DNA from: Nostoc sp. RI_552
Lineage (GTDB): Bacteria > Cyanobacteriota > Cyanobacteriia > Cyanobacteriales > Nostocaceae
Assembly (NCBI GenBank): GCA_016124525.1
Contig: WGNO01000017.1
Coordinates: forward strand, 1-64,000
Length of the DNA: 64,000 nucleotides
Reading direction: 5' to 3'
The stretch's first letter is position 1. Every line of letters starts with the position of its first letter. The translations under genes were made by a program, and so were the position numbers. Shown here piece after piece: positions 37,289 to 46,281 of the stretch. The notes beneath the pieces were generated by a model. The model had not been told where the DNA came from, made no database searches, and saw nothing but the letters and a program-made list of their open reading frames with translations.

Positions 37289-37528
37289 TCAACCCATGTG
37301 ATTGAAGTAAATTCCCCACAGGGTTTCGGTAAGACCCACCGCGATTAGAAGGTTAGTGAAAAAACGTCCTAACTCAACTTCTCTTCCTAGCTTGCTGTCA
37401 TCTTGTCCGGCACTGAAAAATAAAGACCAAGCTTGGTTAACATTAATTGTTTCAAAGTTATTAAAATTAGGTCTAAATACCACGGGACCCAGTAAATCTT
37501 TCCGGGGGAAATCAAAATCAGTTTTCAT
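37289..37528 (-). CDS. Hlip-associated small protein, possibly a diverged one-helix LHC-like protein
   Basis: 79 residues. No family comes to mind for the N-terminal 50. The C-terminal helix EVELGRFFTNLLIAVGLTET lines up residue for residue with the helix of the Hlip next door: E, then GR after three residues, then twelve residues, E, three residues and G in both. The chlorophyll-ligand Asn/His and the AM of ExxNxRxAM are replaced (L before GR, TN after), while the Glu-Arg pair is kept. It is 59 bases downstream of the Hlip gene on the same strand, so probably co-transcribed. I infer a role near photosystem assembly or photoprotection. Confidence 0.6.
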   Translation of the reverse strand: MKTDFDFPRKDLLGPVVFRPNFNNFETINVNQAWSLFFSAGQDDSKLGREVELGRFFTNLLIAVGLTETLWGIYFNHMG

Positions 37529-37587
37529 AATTTTTCTCGTTTATGTTTTTAGCTTTAATTAATTTGGTGAATTCTAAAATCTGCCAT

Positions 37588-37800
37588 TTACAGGTTAGTT
37601 AACCAGCCAATTAAGCCATTTCCTGTAATTGCTTCTACAGCAATTAGCGCAACAAAACCAATCATTGCTAAACGTCCATTAAGTTTTTCTGCATATTCAG
37701 TAAAACCTACTTTTGGAGTTTCATTTACATACACTTTTTGCTGAACTGCCAACTGATCACGTTTACTAACTTTGTTGATTTTAAAGCCTTTGCTAGTCAT
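37588..37800 (-). CDS. high-light-inducible protein (Hlip, chlorophyll a/b-binding-like)
   Basis: 70 residues. The thylakoid one-helix chlorophyll-binding protein motif ExxNGRxAM is complete: EKLNGRLAMIGFVALIAVEA. The N-terminal 35 residues are polar and stroma-facing. Such proteins bind chlorophyll and carotenoid and protect photosystem II assembly intermediates in strong light. First gene of a two-gene unit with the unusual downstream protein. Confidence 0.93.
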   Translation of the reverse strand: MTSKGFKINKVSKRDQLAVQQKVYVNETPKVGFTEYAEKLNGRLAMIGFVALIAVEAITGNGLIGWLTNL

Positions 37801-38013
37801 TGGTTGTTTTGTTTACTTTGTTATGTAACTGAATATAACATTATGTAAATAAATTTTGCAACTACTTGACAAAAAGAACATATGGATAGATGAAATATCA
37901 GATTCATAGCGACAAAACCCAAGGTCAAAGGTCTCCATTGGGATAGAGGGTAAGTGCTATCATTTGCACTGCATATATGATTGCGTCCTTACGGAGAACA
38001 TCCAAAGTTATTT

Positions 38014-39048
38014 ATGCCTACTACCACCTGGAATCGTCATCACGTTCTTTCCCTGGCTGATTTCACAACCGCCGAATATGATACAATTTTACAGACTGCC
38101 GCTAGTTTTCAGGAAGTGTTGTCACGGCGAACAAAGAAAGTACCAAGCCTACAAGGACAGGTGGTGACAAATTTGTTTTTTGAACCGTCCACACGCACCC
38201 GCAGCAGTTTTGAACTCGCAGCAAAACGTCTCAGCGCAGATACCCTTAATTTTGCTCCTGCAAGTTCTTCCATGACGAAGGGAGAAACAATTCTGGATAC
38301 AGCCAAAACCTATTTGGCCATGGGAACTGATATAATGGTAGTCCGTCATCGAGAGGCGGGAGTACCCAATGCCATCGCCCAAGAAATGGATCGTCTAGGG
38401 GTGCGAGTAAGTGTCCTTAATGCCGGTGACGGTCAACATGAGCATCCTTCCCAAGCACTGCTAGATTTATTTACCATCTGTACTTTAATTGACAGCAGTC
38501 ATCCCCGCTTAGAATTGTTAAAAGATAAAAAAATCGCCATCGTTGGAGATATTTTACATTCCCGCGTAGCGCGATCAAATATTTGGAGTTTAACAGCCAG
38601 TGGCGCTCAAGTGCATCTAGCAGCACCACCCACCCTTGTGCCTAAGTTATTTGCTGACTTTGTTTTAGAAACAGATGAAACCGACTCAACCCCAAAACTC
38701 AACCGTCAGCTATTTCTACATTGGGAACTAGAACCAGCTTTACAAGATGCCGACTTCGTTATGACATTGCGCCTGCAAAAGGAACGCATGACTGCTCACC
38801 TACTTCCCAGCTTACGAGAATATCATCAAACCTTTGGTATCACACGCAAAAAGCTACAAATATGCCAGCCCAACGTTAAAATACTACATCCAGGACCAGT
38901 GAACCGTGGTGTAGAAATTAGCTCAGATTTAATGGATGACCCAGAATTTAGCCTCATTCAGTCCCAAGTTACCAGTGGTATTGCCATTCGCATGGCACTG
39001 TTATACTTATTGGGCAGTGGCAAAGATTCAGCAACTGCCATCAAATAA
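38014..39048 (+). CDS. pyrB: aspartate carbamoyltransferase catalytic subunit
   Basis: First committed step of pyrimidine synthesis: carbamoyl phosphate plus aspartate gives carbamoyl aspartate. 344 residues from ATG 38014; the frame opens earlier at 37981 but [14 protein letters not shown] is the cyanobacterial start. The carbamoyl-phosphate loop is [11 protein letters not shown]; the aspartate-side loop has RLQKERM, and [11 protein letters not shown] closes the active site. Monocistronic; no pyrI, as in other cyanobacteria. Confidence 0.97.
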   Translation: MPTTTWNRHHVLSLADFTTAEYDTILQTAASFQEVLSRRTKKVPSLQGQVVTNLFFEPSTRTRSSFELAAKRLSADTLNFAPASSSMTKGETILDTAKTYLAMGTDIMVVRHREAGVPNAIAQEMDRLGVRVSVLNAGDGQHEHPSQALLDLFTICTLIDSSHPRLELLKDKKIAIVGDILHSRVARSNIWSLTASGAQVHLAAPPTLVPKLFADFVLETDETDSTPKLNRQLFLHWELEPALQDADFVMTLRLQKERMTAHLLPSLREYHQTFGITRKKLQICQPNVKILHPGPVNRGVEISSDLMDDPEFSLIQSQVTSGIAIRMALLYLLGSGKDSATAIK

Positions 39049-39064
39049 GTTTGTTTCCACGTTC

Positions 39065-39102
39065 GTAGTGAGGATTTTAGGCTAGAGCCGCCTACTACGA
39101 GC
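39065..39102 (+). terminator. interspersed palindrome fragment after pyrB
   Basis: TCGTAGT (39065-39071) and ACTACGA (39096-39102) pair around a loop containing GAGGATTTTAGGCTAGAGCC. It looks like a decayed copy of a common cyanobacterial palindrome of the TGAGGACT...AGTCCTCA type and may end pyrB transcripts. Confidence 0.45.
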
Positions 39103-39218
39103 TAATTTGATTTTTTACGTAACCTTGCAGTCAGGCTATCATATTAAAGGTATTTTTTTCAACCGATTTAATCAGTAAATTAACCCTCCATGGCAACTTA
39201 GAACAGGTGAACCCATAA

Positions 39219-39413
39219 GGCACAAATTTAACCACTGCTAACTTCTATTCTGCCTATCTCACAGGAGCATATGCCCATGGTGCTACCTTCCATAAGACTC
39301 ACTTTACCAACCCCGATTTGAGCGATGCAAACCTATACAATGGTCAAATCAATTGCGTGGTGCTCACTGTTTTGATATTAATCTTGGCAGTGGTAGCAAA
39401 AAATAAAAGTTAA
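39219..39413 (+). pseudogene. pentapeptide-repeat protein remnant
   Basis: A 64-codon frame between stops with no start codon. It reads NLTTANFYSAYLTGAYAHGA and later NPDLSDANLYNG, which are eight successive pentapeptide units of the A(D/N)LxX type, followed by a hydrophobic tail (VVLTVLILILAVVA). The upstream part of the gene is lost behind a stop at 39216-39218. Too short for the track of longer frames and clearly a fragment of a larger protein, unlike the intact pentapeptide protein at 62-63 kb. Confidence 0.65.
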
Positions 39414-39443
39414 GAGTTAAAAAGTAACTCCCAACTCCCAATT

Positions 39444-40784
39444 TTATTCCCCAGTAATAGAAAGCTGGTCAACCCAAACTCTTGGACATACTCCACCAGG
39501 GGACAACTCTACCTCTTTCTCTACATAAATTATCGACTTCAATAATTCCAAGAAATCCCCAGCAACAGTTGCAGACTCAATACTCGTTTTCACACCCTTG
39601 TTAACCAGCCAACCATCAAAAGGTAGAGAAAACGAACCTTGCAAAGGTTTTACTCCTGCATGGAGAGCTTGTAAATCATCAATTAAGACCACATTTTCCG
39701 CGGTTTCTAAGCTCAACTCTTGTCCAGGTGACGACGCTGCAAAAACATGATAAAAGTTAGGACTTACACTAACTTTTGCACCAATATTAGCGTTACCTGT
39801 AGGCTGGGTATTCATTCTTTTCGCCGTACCAGCACTGTGGAGAAAACTTATCAATACACCATTTTCAATCAGCTTTACTTGACGCGTAGGAGTTCCTTCA
39901 CCATCAAAACTCTCCGCACCAACATTTGCTGGGTGTAGTGCATCATCATAAACCGACACCAGGGGCGCAGCAATTTGTTTACCTAAATCATCAGCATTGG
40001 ATAAACTTTGATTATCCAAAATACTTTGAGCATTGAACAAATTAGAAAACCCACCCAATAAACTTAAAAAAGCATTGGGAGAGAAAACAACTCGATATTT
40101 ACCAGATTTGATTTTTTCATAATTCAAATGGCTGACGGTTTTCTCCGCTGTTTCCTGAATACATCCCTGAATATCGAGGTTATTTAAACTCCGTTCAATT
40201 CTAAAAGCACTACCACTGCGGGGCTTTTTACCATCCTCCTCAGTTTTGCTGTAAAGATAAATCGACGCTAAAGAACGAGATTCAGTTCTAGTTGCACCGT
40301 CACTGTTGAGATAAAATCGGTCAATATCCCTTTGAGCCAAACCATTATAAGGTACACCCTTAATAGCCTCATGAGCTGCTAAAAGTTCTTTTTCCGCAGC
40401 CAACAAACTATTAATCAAATCATTTACAGGTGCTTGGGGTAACTTTTCTTGATGTGTATTGGGGATAAGAACAGTTGCTTCGGGGCTAAAATCGGGAACA
40501 TTTTCCTTCACACCAAAAAAACTAGCTTCGTAGGCTGTTTTTAAAGCTAATTCCAAACCCTTGGGATCTACATCCGTTGTGCTGGTAACACCCATTGTAT
40601 TTTCTTCATTCCAGACACGAACAGTTACCCCAGAACGATTTGAGGCTTTAACTTGCTTCGGTTCACCTTGATCCACCTGGACGCTGGTTTCATCAATAGT
40701 AGAACCATAAATGTCAAATTTTTTAATACCAAGTTTACTAGCCTTTTCCTTGGCATGATGAGCAATTTCTGTGATATTCGGCAT
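39444..40784 (-). CDS. pmbA: TldD/PmbA family protein (PmbA/TldE-like)
   Basis: 446 residues from ATG 40782-40784. It belongs to the TldD/PmbA superfamily: SGVTVRVWNEENTMGVTSTT in the N domain, GSAFRIERSLNNLDI in the middle and a C-terminal domain with GNANIGAKVSVSPNF. It lacks the HExxxH motif, which marks the non-catalytic TldE/PmbA partner. TldD and PmbA form a protease that trims peptides and modified precursors and supports CcdA-type antitoxin turnover in E. coli. It is downstream of the catalytic tldD on the same strand, 122 bases apart. Confidence 0.9.
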   Translation of the reverse strand: MPNITEIAHHAKEKASKLGIKKFDIYGSTIDETSVQVDQGEPKQVKASNRSGVTVRVWNEENTMGVTSTTDVDPKGLELALKTAYEASFFGVKENVPDFSPEATVLIPNTHQEKLPQAPVNDLINSLLAAEKELLAAHEAIKGVPYNGLAQRDIDRFYLNSDGATRTESRSLASIYLYSKTEEDGKKPRSGSAFRIERSLNNLDIQGCIQETAEKTVSHLNYEKIKSGKYRVVFSPNAFLSLLGGFSNLFNAQSILDNQSLSNADDLGKQIAAPLVSVYDDALHPANVGAESFDGEGTPTRQVKLIENGVLISFLHSAGTAKRMNTQPTGNANIGAKVSVSPNFYHVFAASSPGQELSLETAENVVLIDDLQALHAGVKPLQGSFSLPFDGWLVNKGVKTSIESATVAGDFLELLKSIIYVEKEVELSPGGVCPRVWVDQLSITGE

Positions 40785-40906
40785 AATCAATTTTGAAATT
40801 GGGATTGAAGATTTTATCGCGCCAAAAATTTACTTTGTAATTTTTTTGTAATTTTGTGTCTTGGTGTTATCGTCAAACACTAAGACACGAACACACTCAG
40901 GATTTT

Positions 40907-42379
40907 CTATCTACCGCCAACAGTTATAGAATCCACTTTGATATGTGGTTGCCCAACTGTAGTGTAGATACTGCCACTAACAGAACCACAGAAGCCAGGC
41001 GCAAGTTCCAAATCTTGGGAACACATGGAAATTTTATTCATAATTTCCTTGGCTTCACCAATCAGAATCGCTCCTTTTAATGGTTTAGTGATTTTGCCAT
41101 TCTCAATTAAATAAGCTTCGTCTACACCAAAGTTAAATTGACCTGTAGCCCCCACGCTACCGCCACCCATCTTTTTACAGTAAATACCCTTATCAATGGA
41201 GTTAAATAAGTCTTCCGTGGTATGTTCCCCAGGTGCAATGTAAGTATTCCGCATCCGACTAGCCGCAGCAAAAGTATAGTTCTGACGGCGACCACTTCCA
41301 CTTCTGGGGTGTCCAGTACGCAAAGAACCTGTTCTGTCTGCTAAGAAATTTTTGAGAATACCTTTTTCGATTAATAGGGTTCTTTGTGCGGGCATTCCTT
41401 CGTCATCCATGTCAATGGTACCAAAGGCATTTTCTGCTCGACCCTCATCCCACGCTGTCAGATTTTCGTGGGCAATTTTTTCCCCTTTTTTGTCTGCAAA
41501 AGGAGTAGTCTTACGTTCAATTTGGGTAGTTTCTAACAAGTGTCCGCAGGCTTCATGGAAAATTACCCCACCAAAGTGATTCGCCATAATAATGGGGTAA
41601 GTACCTGAATCTACATAATCTGCATACAGCATTTTGCCGGCAGATTCCGCTATTTGTTCGGCTGCTTGTTGATAATCCCAAGTTTTCAGGAAATTAGCAT
41701 CACTGGTATTACCAGCGCGTTCACCAATGGAAGCGCGGTGAGCACCATCAGCACACAATAGATTAAATCCTACCGATTGAGTCAGGCGAATGTCACGGGC
41801 AAATGTACCATCACTAGCCGCAACTAAGACTTCTTGCCAGTCTCGGAAATAGGAAGCCCGACGGGATTGTACATGATTGGCTTTTTCCTTCAGATGGCTA
41901 GTGCCATCCAGTAGAATCTCTCCCATTTCTCGGATAGAACTACACAGAGGTAGCCATCCATCTTTACCTCTTTTTGTGGCGTAGTCTCTGAGTAACTCTA
42001 AATTAATTTCTGGAATGAAAGCGTTATGAGCAGGTAATTCTAATCCCAGAATCGAAAGACCTTTTTCCAAAGCCGCTTTTAACCCAGAAAAGGAAAGGTC
42101 ATTGGTACTGACGTAGCAATCAGCTTTACCACGAAACACTCTAACACCCGCACCTGTAGCTAAAGTCGGCGAAATACTAGTAATCGCATCGTCTTCCGCC
42201 AAACAACTAATGTAGTTACGACGTTCTAAAAATAATTCGATGAAGTCAGCACCTGCCGCGCGTCCTAGTCCAAGCAGGGTAGCCAGAGGGGCTTCCCAAG
42301 TATCATCAAATCGCTCTGGAGTGGAAAAGTATTGTAATGTGGGAATTTGGTTCGATTGAAGTAGCGTACTTGTAAGCAT
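40907..42379 (-). CDS. tldD: metalloprotease TldD
   Basis: 490 residues. The zinc motif HEACGHLLE (HExxxH) near the middle is intact. Upstream lies [19 protein letters not shown] and downstream [20 protein letters not shown], both conserved in TldD. It should be the active subunit of a TldD-PmbA heterodimeric protease, cutting unfolded peptides or leader peptides of ribosomal natural products; no precursor peptide gene is obvious nearby. ATG 42377-42379 is a clear start. Confidence 0.93.
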   Translation of the reverse strand: MLTSTLLQSNQIPTLQYFSTPERFDDTWEAPLATLLGLGRAAGADFIELFLERRNYISCLAEDDAITSISPTLATGAGVRVFRGKADCYVSTNDLSFSGLKAALEKGLSILGLELPAHNAFIPEINLELLRDYATKRGKDGWLPLCSSIREMGEILLDGTSHLKEKANHVQSRRASYFRDWQEVLVAASDGTFARDIRLTQSVGFNLLCADGAHRASIGERAGNTSDANFLKTWDYQQAAEQIAESAGKMLYADYVDSGTYPIIMANHFGGVIFHEACGHLLETTQIERKTTPFADKKGEKIAHENLTAWDEGRAENAFGTIDMDDEGMPAQRTLLIEKGILKNFLADRTGSLRTGHPRSGSGRRQNYTFAAASRMRNTYIAPGEHTTEDLFNSIDKGIYCKKMGGGSVGATGQFNFGVDEAYLIENGKITKPLKGAILIGEAKEIMNKISMCSQDLELAPGFCGSVSGSIYTTVGQPHIKVDSITVGGR

Positions 42380-42403
42380 GGATAGCCTCGTATGCTGGCG
42401 TTG

Positions 42404-42649
42404 TCAGAGATTTAACTGAAAAAATCCTGGTGTGTTAACTCTAGCAAATTCCGCGATGGGGCGTAAGGTGTTCAGGGTACAAGGCAAAAAGTCTAGCTTT
42501 GTTTCACAAAACGTAAATACTCCTTGGGGACTTTGCTGAAACAATTCATTTTTCTGTAAAAAATAATTCCCTGTCCATTGCTTAACAAAGCCTGGGGAAA
42601 TAGCAAAAAGCAATCTTAAGAAAAAATATGTTTGTATTGTGGGATTCAT
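42404..42649 (-). CDS. doubtful small ORF upstream of tldD
   Basis: 81 residues, ATG 42647-42649, no ribosome binding site. The sequence (TYFFLRLLFAISPGFVKQWT, FCETKLDFLPCTLNTLRPIA) is not low complexity but matches nothing I know. It ends 24 bases before tldD. It might be a small real protein or a leader; I rate chance as at least as likely. Confidence 0.25.
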   Translation of the reverse strand: MNPTIQTYFFLRLLFAISPGFVKQWTGNYFLQKNELFQQSPQGVFTFCETKLDFLPCTLNTLRPIAEFARVNTPGFFQLNL

Positions 42650-42720
42650 TGCTATTTGAAAATTTCAGTTTATTTAAACTACTTTTTGCCATAGTCAGTC
42701 TCAGTTAGCCAGAATAACTT

Positions 42721-43170
42721 TTAAACAATCACCAATGATTCTGCAACCCTTTTAACCCGACGTAGTTGGGCTTGCATATCTTCTTTGGTCCAAGATGCGG
42801 CAAAATTTTTGAATCCCCAACTGACTATGGGGTTAGGAATATCAAACTCAAAACGGTTCACAAGCAAAGTTCCTTGTGATTTCGGTTGACATTCCCAGCG
42901 ATCGCGTCCTTGGAAAAATCCCTGGAATTCCCAAACCACTAAACCTGGTTCCCTTTCTACCACGACACTGTACAAGCTGGGTTTGAGAAAAGGAATTTGA
43001 ATCACAAAGCGACTTTGACTGCCAATATCAGTACTCCAAGCTTCCCCCACAGGTTCACAACACAGGGCAGGATTCAGCCAACGGTGCATGAGTTTTAAAT
43101 CGGTAATACAGAGTTCCACTGCTGAAGCTGTGGCATTAATTTGAATCCATTGTTCAAAAACTTGAGACAT
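42721..43170 (-). CDS. SRPBCC (START-like) family protein
   Basis: 149 residues from ATG 43168-43170. The helix-grip fold is suggested by VFEQWIQINATASAVELCIT at the start, HRWLNPALCCEPVG and the long C-terminal helix FAASWTKEDMQAQLRRVKRV. Members bind hydrophobic ligands or act as cyclases; cyanobacterial ones of this size are uncharacterised. Monocistronic. The unusual CC pair at about residue 37 is worth noting. Confidence 0.75.
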   Translation of the reverse strand: MSQVFEQWIQINATASAVELCITDLKLMHRWLNPALCCEPVGEAWSTDIGSQSRFVIQIPFLKPSLYSVVVEREPGLVVWEFQGFFQGRDRWECQPKSQGTLLVNRFEFDIPNPIVSWGFKNFAASWTKEDMQAQLRRVKRVAESLVIV

Positions 43171-43453
43171 TCTACATTTATGATGCTCCTGCTGCACTCA
43201 CATCATCTTATTAGAAGAGAGTGCTTTTACATTGACTGACTACAATAAGTTTACAGAAAATTAAGCAAAATTTACTATTAATTAATATTTATATTAATAT
43301 CTTAATAAAACAACAAAGTAACAAAAACATCCTTGATATTAACTGCACATATGTGTTTGTTGCCAATTTGCTGGTACATTGATATGCAAAATATCAGTGA
43401 ACTTACTGATGCTAAATATTTTTTCATATCCAGCCAACCCATAAGTATTACAA

Positions 43454-43810
43454 GTGTTTTGGCAAACATATCACCTTATAAATCAACAAAAAGTTAATGA
43501 AGGAATCACTGAAGTCCAAGGAATTGTCGAACAAACAATTGTCTTTACCCCCCGTTTATTAAGTGCAGCAGCACTTTTGTTAGTTAGTTGGCTCATTGCA
43601 GCAATCCTGGCCACAGTCACCAAAGGAATTCTCAACAAAACTAAGATAGATAATCCCATTGCTGCTGGGATAAACGGTCATGAAGATGTTCCCCAGACAG
43701 AGAGATTAATCTCTGCCTTAGTCTTCTGGAGCATCATCTTAATCACAGTAGCAGCTGTTTTACAAACTCTGGAACTAGAGGTAGCCTCTCCAATTCCTTT
43801 AACGTCCTAA
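43454..43810 (+). pseudogene. truncated mechanosensitive-channel-like (conserved TM helix) gene
   Basis: 118 residues from GTG 43454. QTIVFTPRLLSAAALLLVSW and LISALVFWSIILITVAAVLQ are two membrane helices typical of the N terminus of MscS-related conserved TM helix proteins, which normally run to 300-550 residues. The frame ends at 43810, overlapping the convergent GTPase stop by four bases. No continuation is visible, so the gene looks cut off, perhaps by a rearrangement whose junction is near 43800. A short functional membrane protein cannot be ruled out. Confidence 0.55.
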
Positions 43811-45288
43811 CCTATACCTCCATTGCCATAACGTTTAAATTTTACTTTCTGTTCTAATTCCTCTTTAATACGGTTGAGAATAGATTTTTCATCCAAGTTG
43901 GCCAAAATCCTAGTAATAACTGCCTTTGGTCCTTCGTCACCCCAAGTTGCCCCATTAGCCAAATAAACTTTAGTCACTTGTCCAATACCATAAGAAGAAA
44001 CCCCAGCCACCCCAGCTTGAGTAATTGCCACTGAAACATAAGGTGCAAAGGCAGCCCCAGCCGTAGCTGATGCAGACATACCCAGCAGAGTTTTTAATCC
44101 ACTCAAGCCTAAATTTGCCAACAGCTCACTGAAACCGATACCGCCCATACTGAAGGCAATTTTTTGTAACAATTGCACAGCACCGCTTTCACCCATGGGG
44201 ATGCCATAAAGTTGAGATAAACCCAAAATCAAAGAAATATCAATTACAATACTACTGAGTATATCTACAACAGTAACCGGATTGAGAGCGATGGCCGCCG
44301 CCTTAGTCATCACAGCCTTCCAAATCAACTGATTAGCGTTGTCTTCGCGAATCGTGAGTTTTCTATTTACTAATTGCTCATTCACATGATCAGCATAAAG
44401 CATAGTATTGAGAGCAACTAAAGCCTTACCTTCACGGTGCAAAATATCCAAAATTTTCAGCTTCAGTTCTTCAACTTGGGCTTTACTAGCACGTAACTGT
44501 ACCCCCCTAGCACCATCAGGGCGAATAATGGCGGTCTTTACCAATGGTGATGCTGCTGCCATAACAATTTCTAAAGGCGTGAGTAACTCCTTGACCCTTT
44601 CATCTCGGATTTTGCGATAAATTGCCATTCGGTCAGCTTCAGGATATTGGTCTACTTTGTTAAATACCAGAATAATTGGTTTACCACATTCCCGCAGCTG
44701 AGAGAGAGCTTCATGTTCAATCTTGGTCATGTCCCCGGCAATGACAAACAAAATTAAATCTGCTTGCTTTGCCACCTGTTCAGCCAGTGCAGCACGGGTG
44801 TCACCATCAACTTCATCTAACCCAGGAGTGTCAATGAGTTCCACCTGGGATTGACCATTAGCAGGTAGAGTGACCCTTAAAGCTCGTTCATTTTCGCCAA
44901 TGGTTTCCTCACTAATACTCCAGTTTACTTTTTGGGCATTACGGGTGACTCCATGCACAGGGCCAGTTTCAAACACCGTTTGTCCCACCAAGGCATTCAA
45001 AAGGGAGGACTTACCACGTCCCACCATACCAAAGGCAGCAATTTGCACCACCATCTTGTCTAACTTACCCAACATAGTTTGCAAATCAGCAAGTTCAATT
45101 TCCAATCCTTTTTTTTCCTGGGGAGTCAGGTCAAGATTGGTGACTAAGTTTCGCAGTGCAGTTTGTGCTTGTTGATAGTTAAGTTCTGTTTGAATATCGT
45201 CAAAACCGAAAATGGCACTATCCAGTTCTTCCTCCCAACTGGGTGAGTCACTGTGGTCAGGTTCAGGAAAAGGCAATGTAGAAGTCAT
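43807..45288 (-). CDS. Era/dynamin-like GTPase with C-terminal membrane-associated DUF697 region
   Basis: 493 residues. GTPase motifs: G1 GMVGRGKSS (about 87-95), G3 DTPGLDEVDGDT, G4 NKVDQYPEAD. The C-terminal half (about 320-470) has Ala/Gly-rich hydrophobic helices (VVDILSSIVIDISLILGLSQ, GLSGLKTLLGMSASATAG) like DUF697 proteins that associate with membranes. Conserved across cyanobacteria; role unknown. It converges with the truncated channel gene and diverges from tpiA across an array of seven-base repeats. Confidence 0.85.
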   Translation of the reverse strand: MTSTLPFPEPDHSDSPSWEEELDSAIFGFDDIQTELNYQQAQTALRNLVTNLDLTPQEKKGLEIELADLQTMLGKLDKMVVQIAAFGMVGRGKSSLLNALVGQTVFETGPVHGVTRNAQKVNWSISEETIGENERALRVTLPANGQSQVELIDTPGLDEVDGDTRAALAEQVAKQADLILFVIAGDMTKIEHEALSQLRECGKPIILVFNKVDQYPEADRMAIYRKIRDERVKELLTPLEIVMAAASPLVKTAIIRPDGARGVQLRASKAQVEELKLKILDILHREGKALVALNTMLYADHVNEQLVNRKLTIREDNANQLIWKAVMTKAAAIALNPVTVVDILSSIVIDISLILGLSQLYGIPMGESGAVQLLQKIAFSMGGIGFSELLANLGLSGLKTLLGMSASATAGAAFAPYVSVAITQAGVAGVSSYGIGQVTKVYLANGATWGDEGPKAVITRILANLDEKSILNRIKEELEQKVKFKRYGNGGIG

Positions 45289-45341
45289 ATCAAGTGGAAA
45301 TTTTTGATTGAAAATTTTTAATTTAGGATTTGAGATTTGAG

Positions 45342-45355
45342 ACTAGGGACTAGGG
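45342..45355. repeat. heptamer pair ACTAGGG
   Basis: Two perfect tandem copies (45342-45348, 45349-45355) in the GTPase-tpiA intergenic region. It is a one-base variant of the ACTGGGG heptamer seen at 52967 and 57928. Confidence 0.6.
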
Positions 45356-45370
45356 AAGTAATTTTCCCGA

Positions 45371-45398
45371 TGACTAATGACCAATGACCAATCACTAA
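45371..45398. repeat. heptamer array, four TGACCAA-type units
   Basis: TGACTAA, TGACCAA, TGACCAA and TCACTAA run in phase upstream of tpiA. The array is open in the tpiA frame and would be translated as an artificial N-terminal extension if an upstream ATG were used. Confidence 0.75.
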
Positions 45399-45457
45399 CA
45401 AAACGTCCTAAACTGAAAAATGCATCTAGTAGCGTTAGAATCTTGACTAAATCACCT

Positions 45458-46183
45458 GTGCGGAAAATAGTTATTGCCGGTAACTGGAAAATGTTCAAAA
45501 CCCAGGTAGAAACCCAGGATTTTTTACAGGGATTTCTGCCCCACTTGGAGGAAACACCCCCAGGACGAGAAGTAGTATTGTGTCCTCCTTTCACTAACTT
45601 AAACGTTTTATCTAAGATTTTGCATGGCAGCCTCATCCAGTTGGGGGCGCAAAATGTTCACTGGGAAGACAATGGAGCCTACACTGGCGAAATTTCTGCC
45701 CCCATGTTGACAGAACTTGGTGTACGTTTTGTAATTGTCGGTCATAGCGAAAGACGGCAATACTTTGGTGAAACGGAGGCAACTGTGAATCTCCGCCTCA
45801 AAGCAGCTCAAAAGCATGGTCTCACACCAATTCTATGTGTGGGCGAAACTAAACAACAACGTCATGCTGGGGAAACAGAATCACTCATTACCAACCAGCT
45901 AGATAAAAACCTCATAGATGTCGATCAGCATAATTTGGTAATTGCCTACGAACCAATTTGGGCAATCGGTACTGGGGACACTTGTGAAGCAACAGAAGCT
46001 AATCGGGTAATTGGCTTAATTCGCAATCAGTTGAGTAATCCCGATGTTTCGATTCAATACGGTGGCTCAGTGAAGCCCAATAATATTGATGAGATTATGG
46101 CTCAACCAGAAATTGATGGCGTTCTTGTGGGCGGCGCAAGTCTCGAACCTGCAAGTTTTGCTCGGATTGTCAACTACAAATAG
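45458..46183 (+). CDS. tpiA: triosephosphate isomerase
   Basis: Interconverts dihydroxyacetone phosphate and glyceraldehyde-3-phosphate in glycolysis and the Calvin cycle. 241 residues from GTG 45458, which gives the family start (M/V)[15 protein letters not shown]. An ATG at 45377 in the same frame would add 27 residues encoded largely by heptamer repeats, so I reject it. Catalytic residues: Lys in GNWKMF, His in [13 protein letters not shown], Glu in [11 protein letters not shown]; the phosphate loop is [10 protein letters not shown]. folP follows on the same strand after a G+C-rich hairpin. Confidence 0.95.
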   Translation: MRKIVIAGNWKMFKTQVETQDFLQGFLPHLEETPPGREVVLCPPFTNLNVLSKILHGSLIQLGAQNVHWEDNGAYTGEISAPMLTELGVRFVIVGHSERRQYFGETEATVNLRLKAAQKHGLTPILCVGETKQQRHAGETESLITNQLDKNLIDVDQHNLVIAYEPIWAIGTGDTCEATEANRVIGLIRNQLSNPDVSIQYGGSVKPNNIDEIMAQPEIDGVLVGGASLEPASFARIVNYK

Positions 46184-46200
46184 TGTCATCTTCAACGCTG

Positions 46201-46222
46201 TTTCCCTGGCCGAGCCGGGGAA
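46201..46222 (+). terminator. G+C-rich imperfect hairpin between tpiA and folP
   Basis: TTTCCCTGG and CCGGGGAA pair around CCGAG. No T-run follows. It is probably another interspersed palindrome that weakens read-through rather than a full terminator. Confidence 0.4.
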
Positions 46223-46281
46223 GGCGTACATCATTGAGTAAAAGCCAAATTGCAATCCTAAAACTCTTCATTTGTTAATTT

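Noticed and set aside
42404-42649. Small ORF before tldD as a TldD/PmbA substrate peptide
   Set aside because: It has no leader-peptide features (no Cys/Ser/Thr-rich core, no GG or similar cut site) and no ribosome site.
45377-45457. 27-residue N-terminal extension of tpiA
   Set aside because: It is encoded mostly by heptamer repeats; the family start fits GTG 45458.
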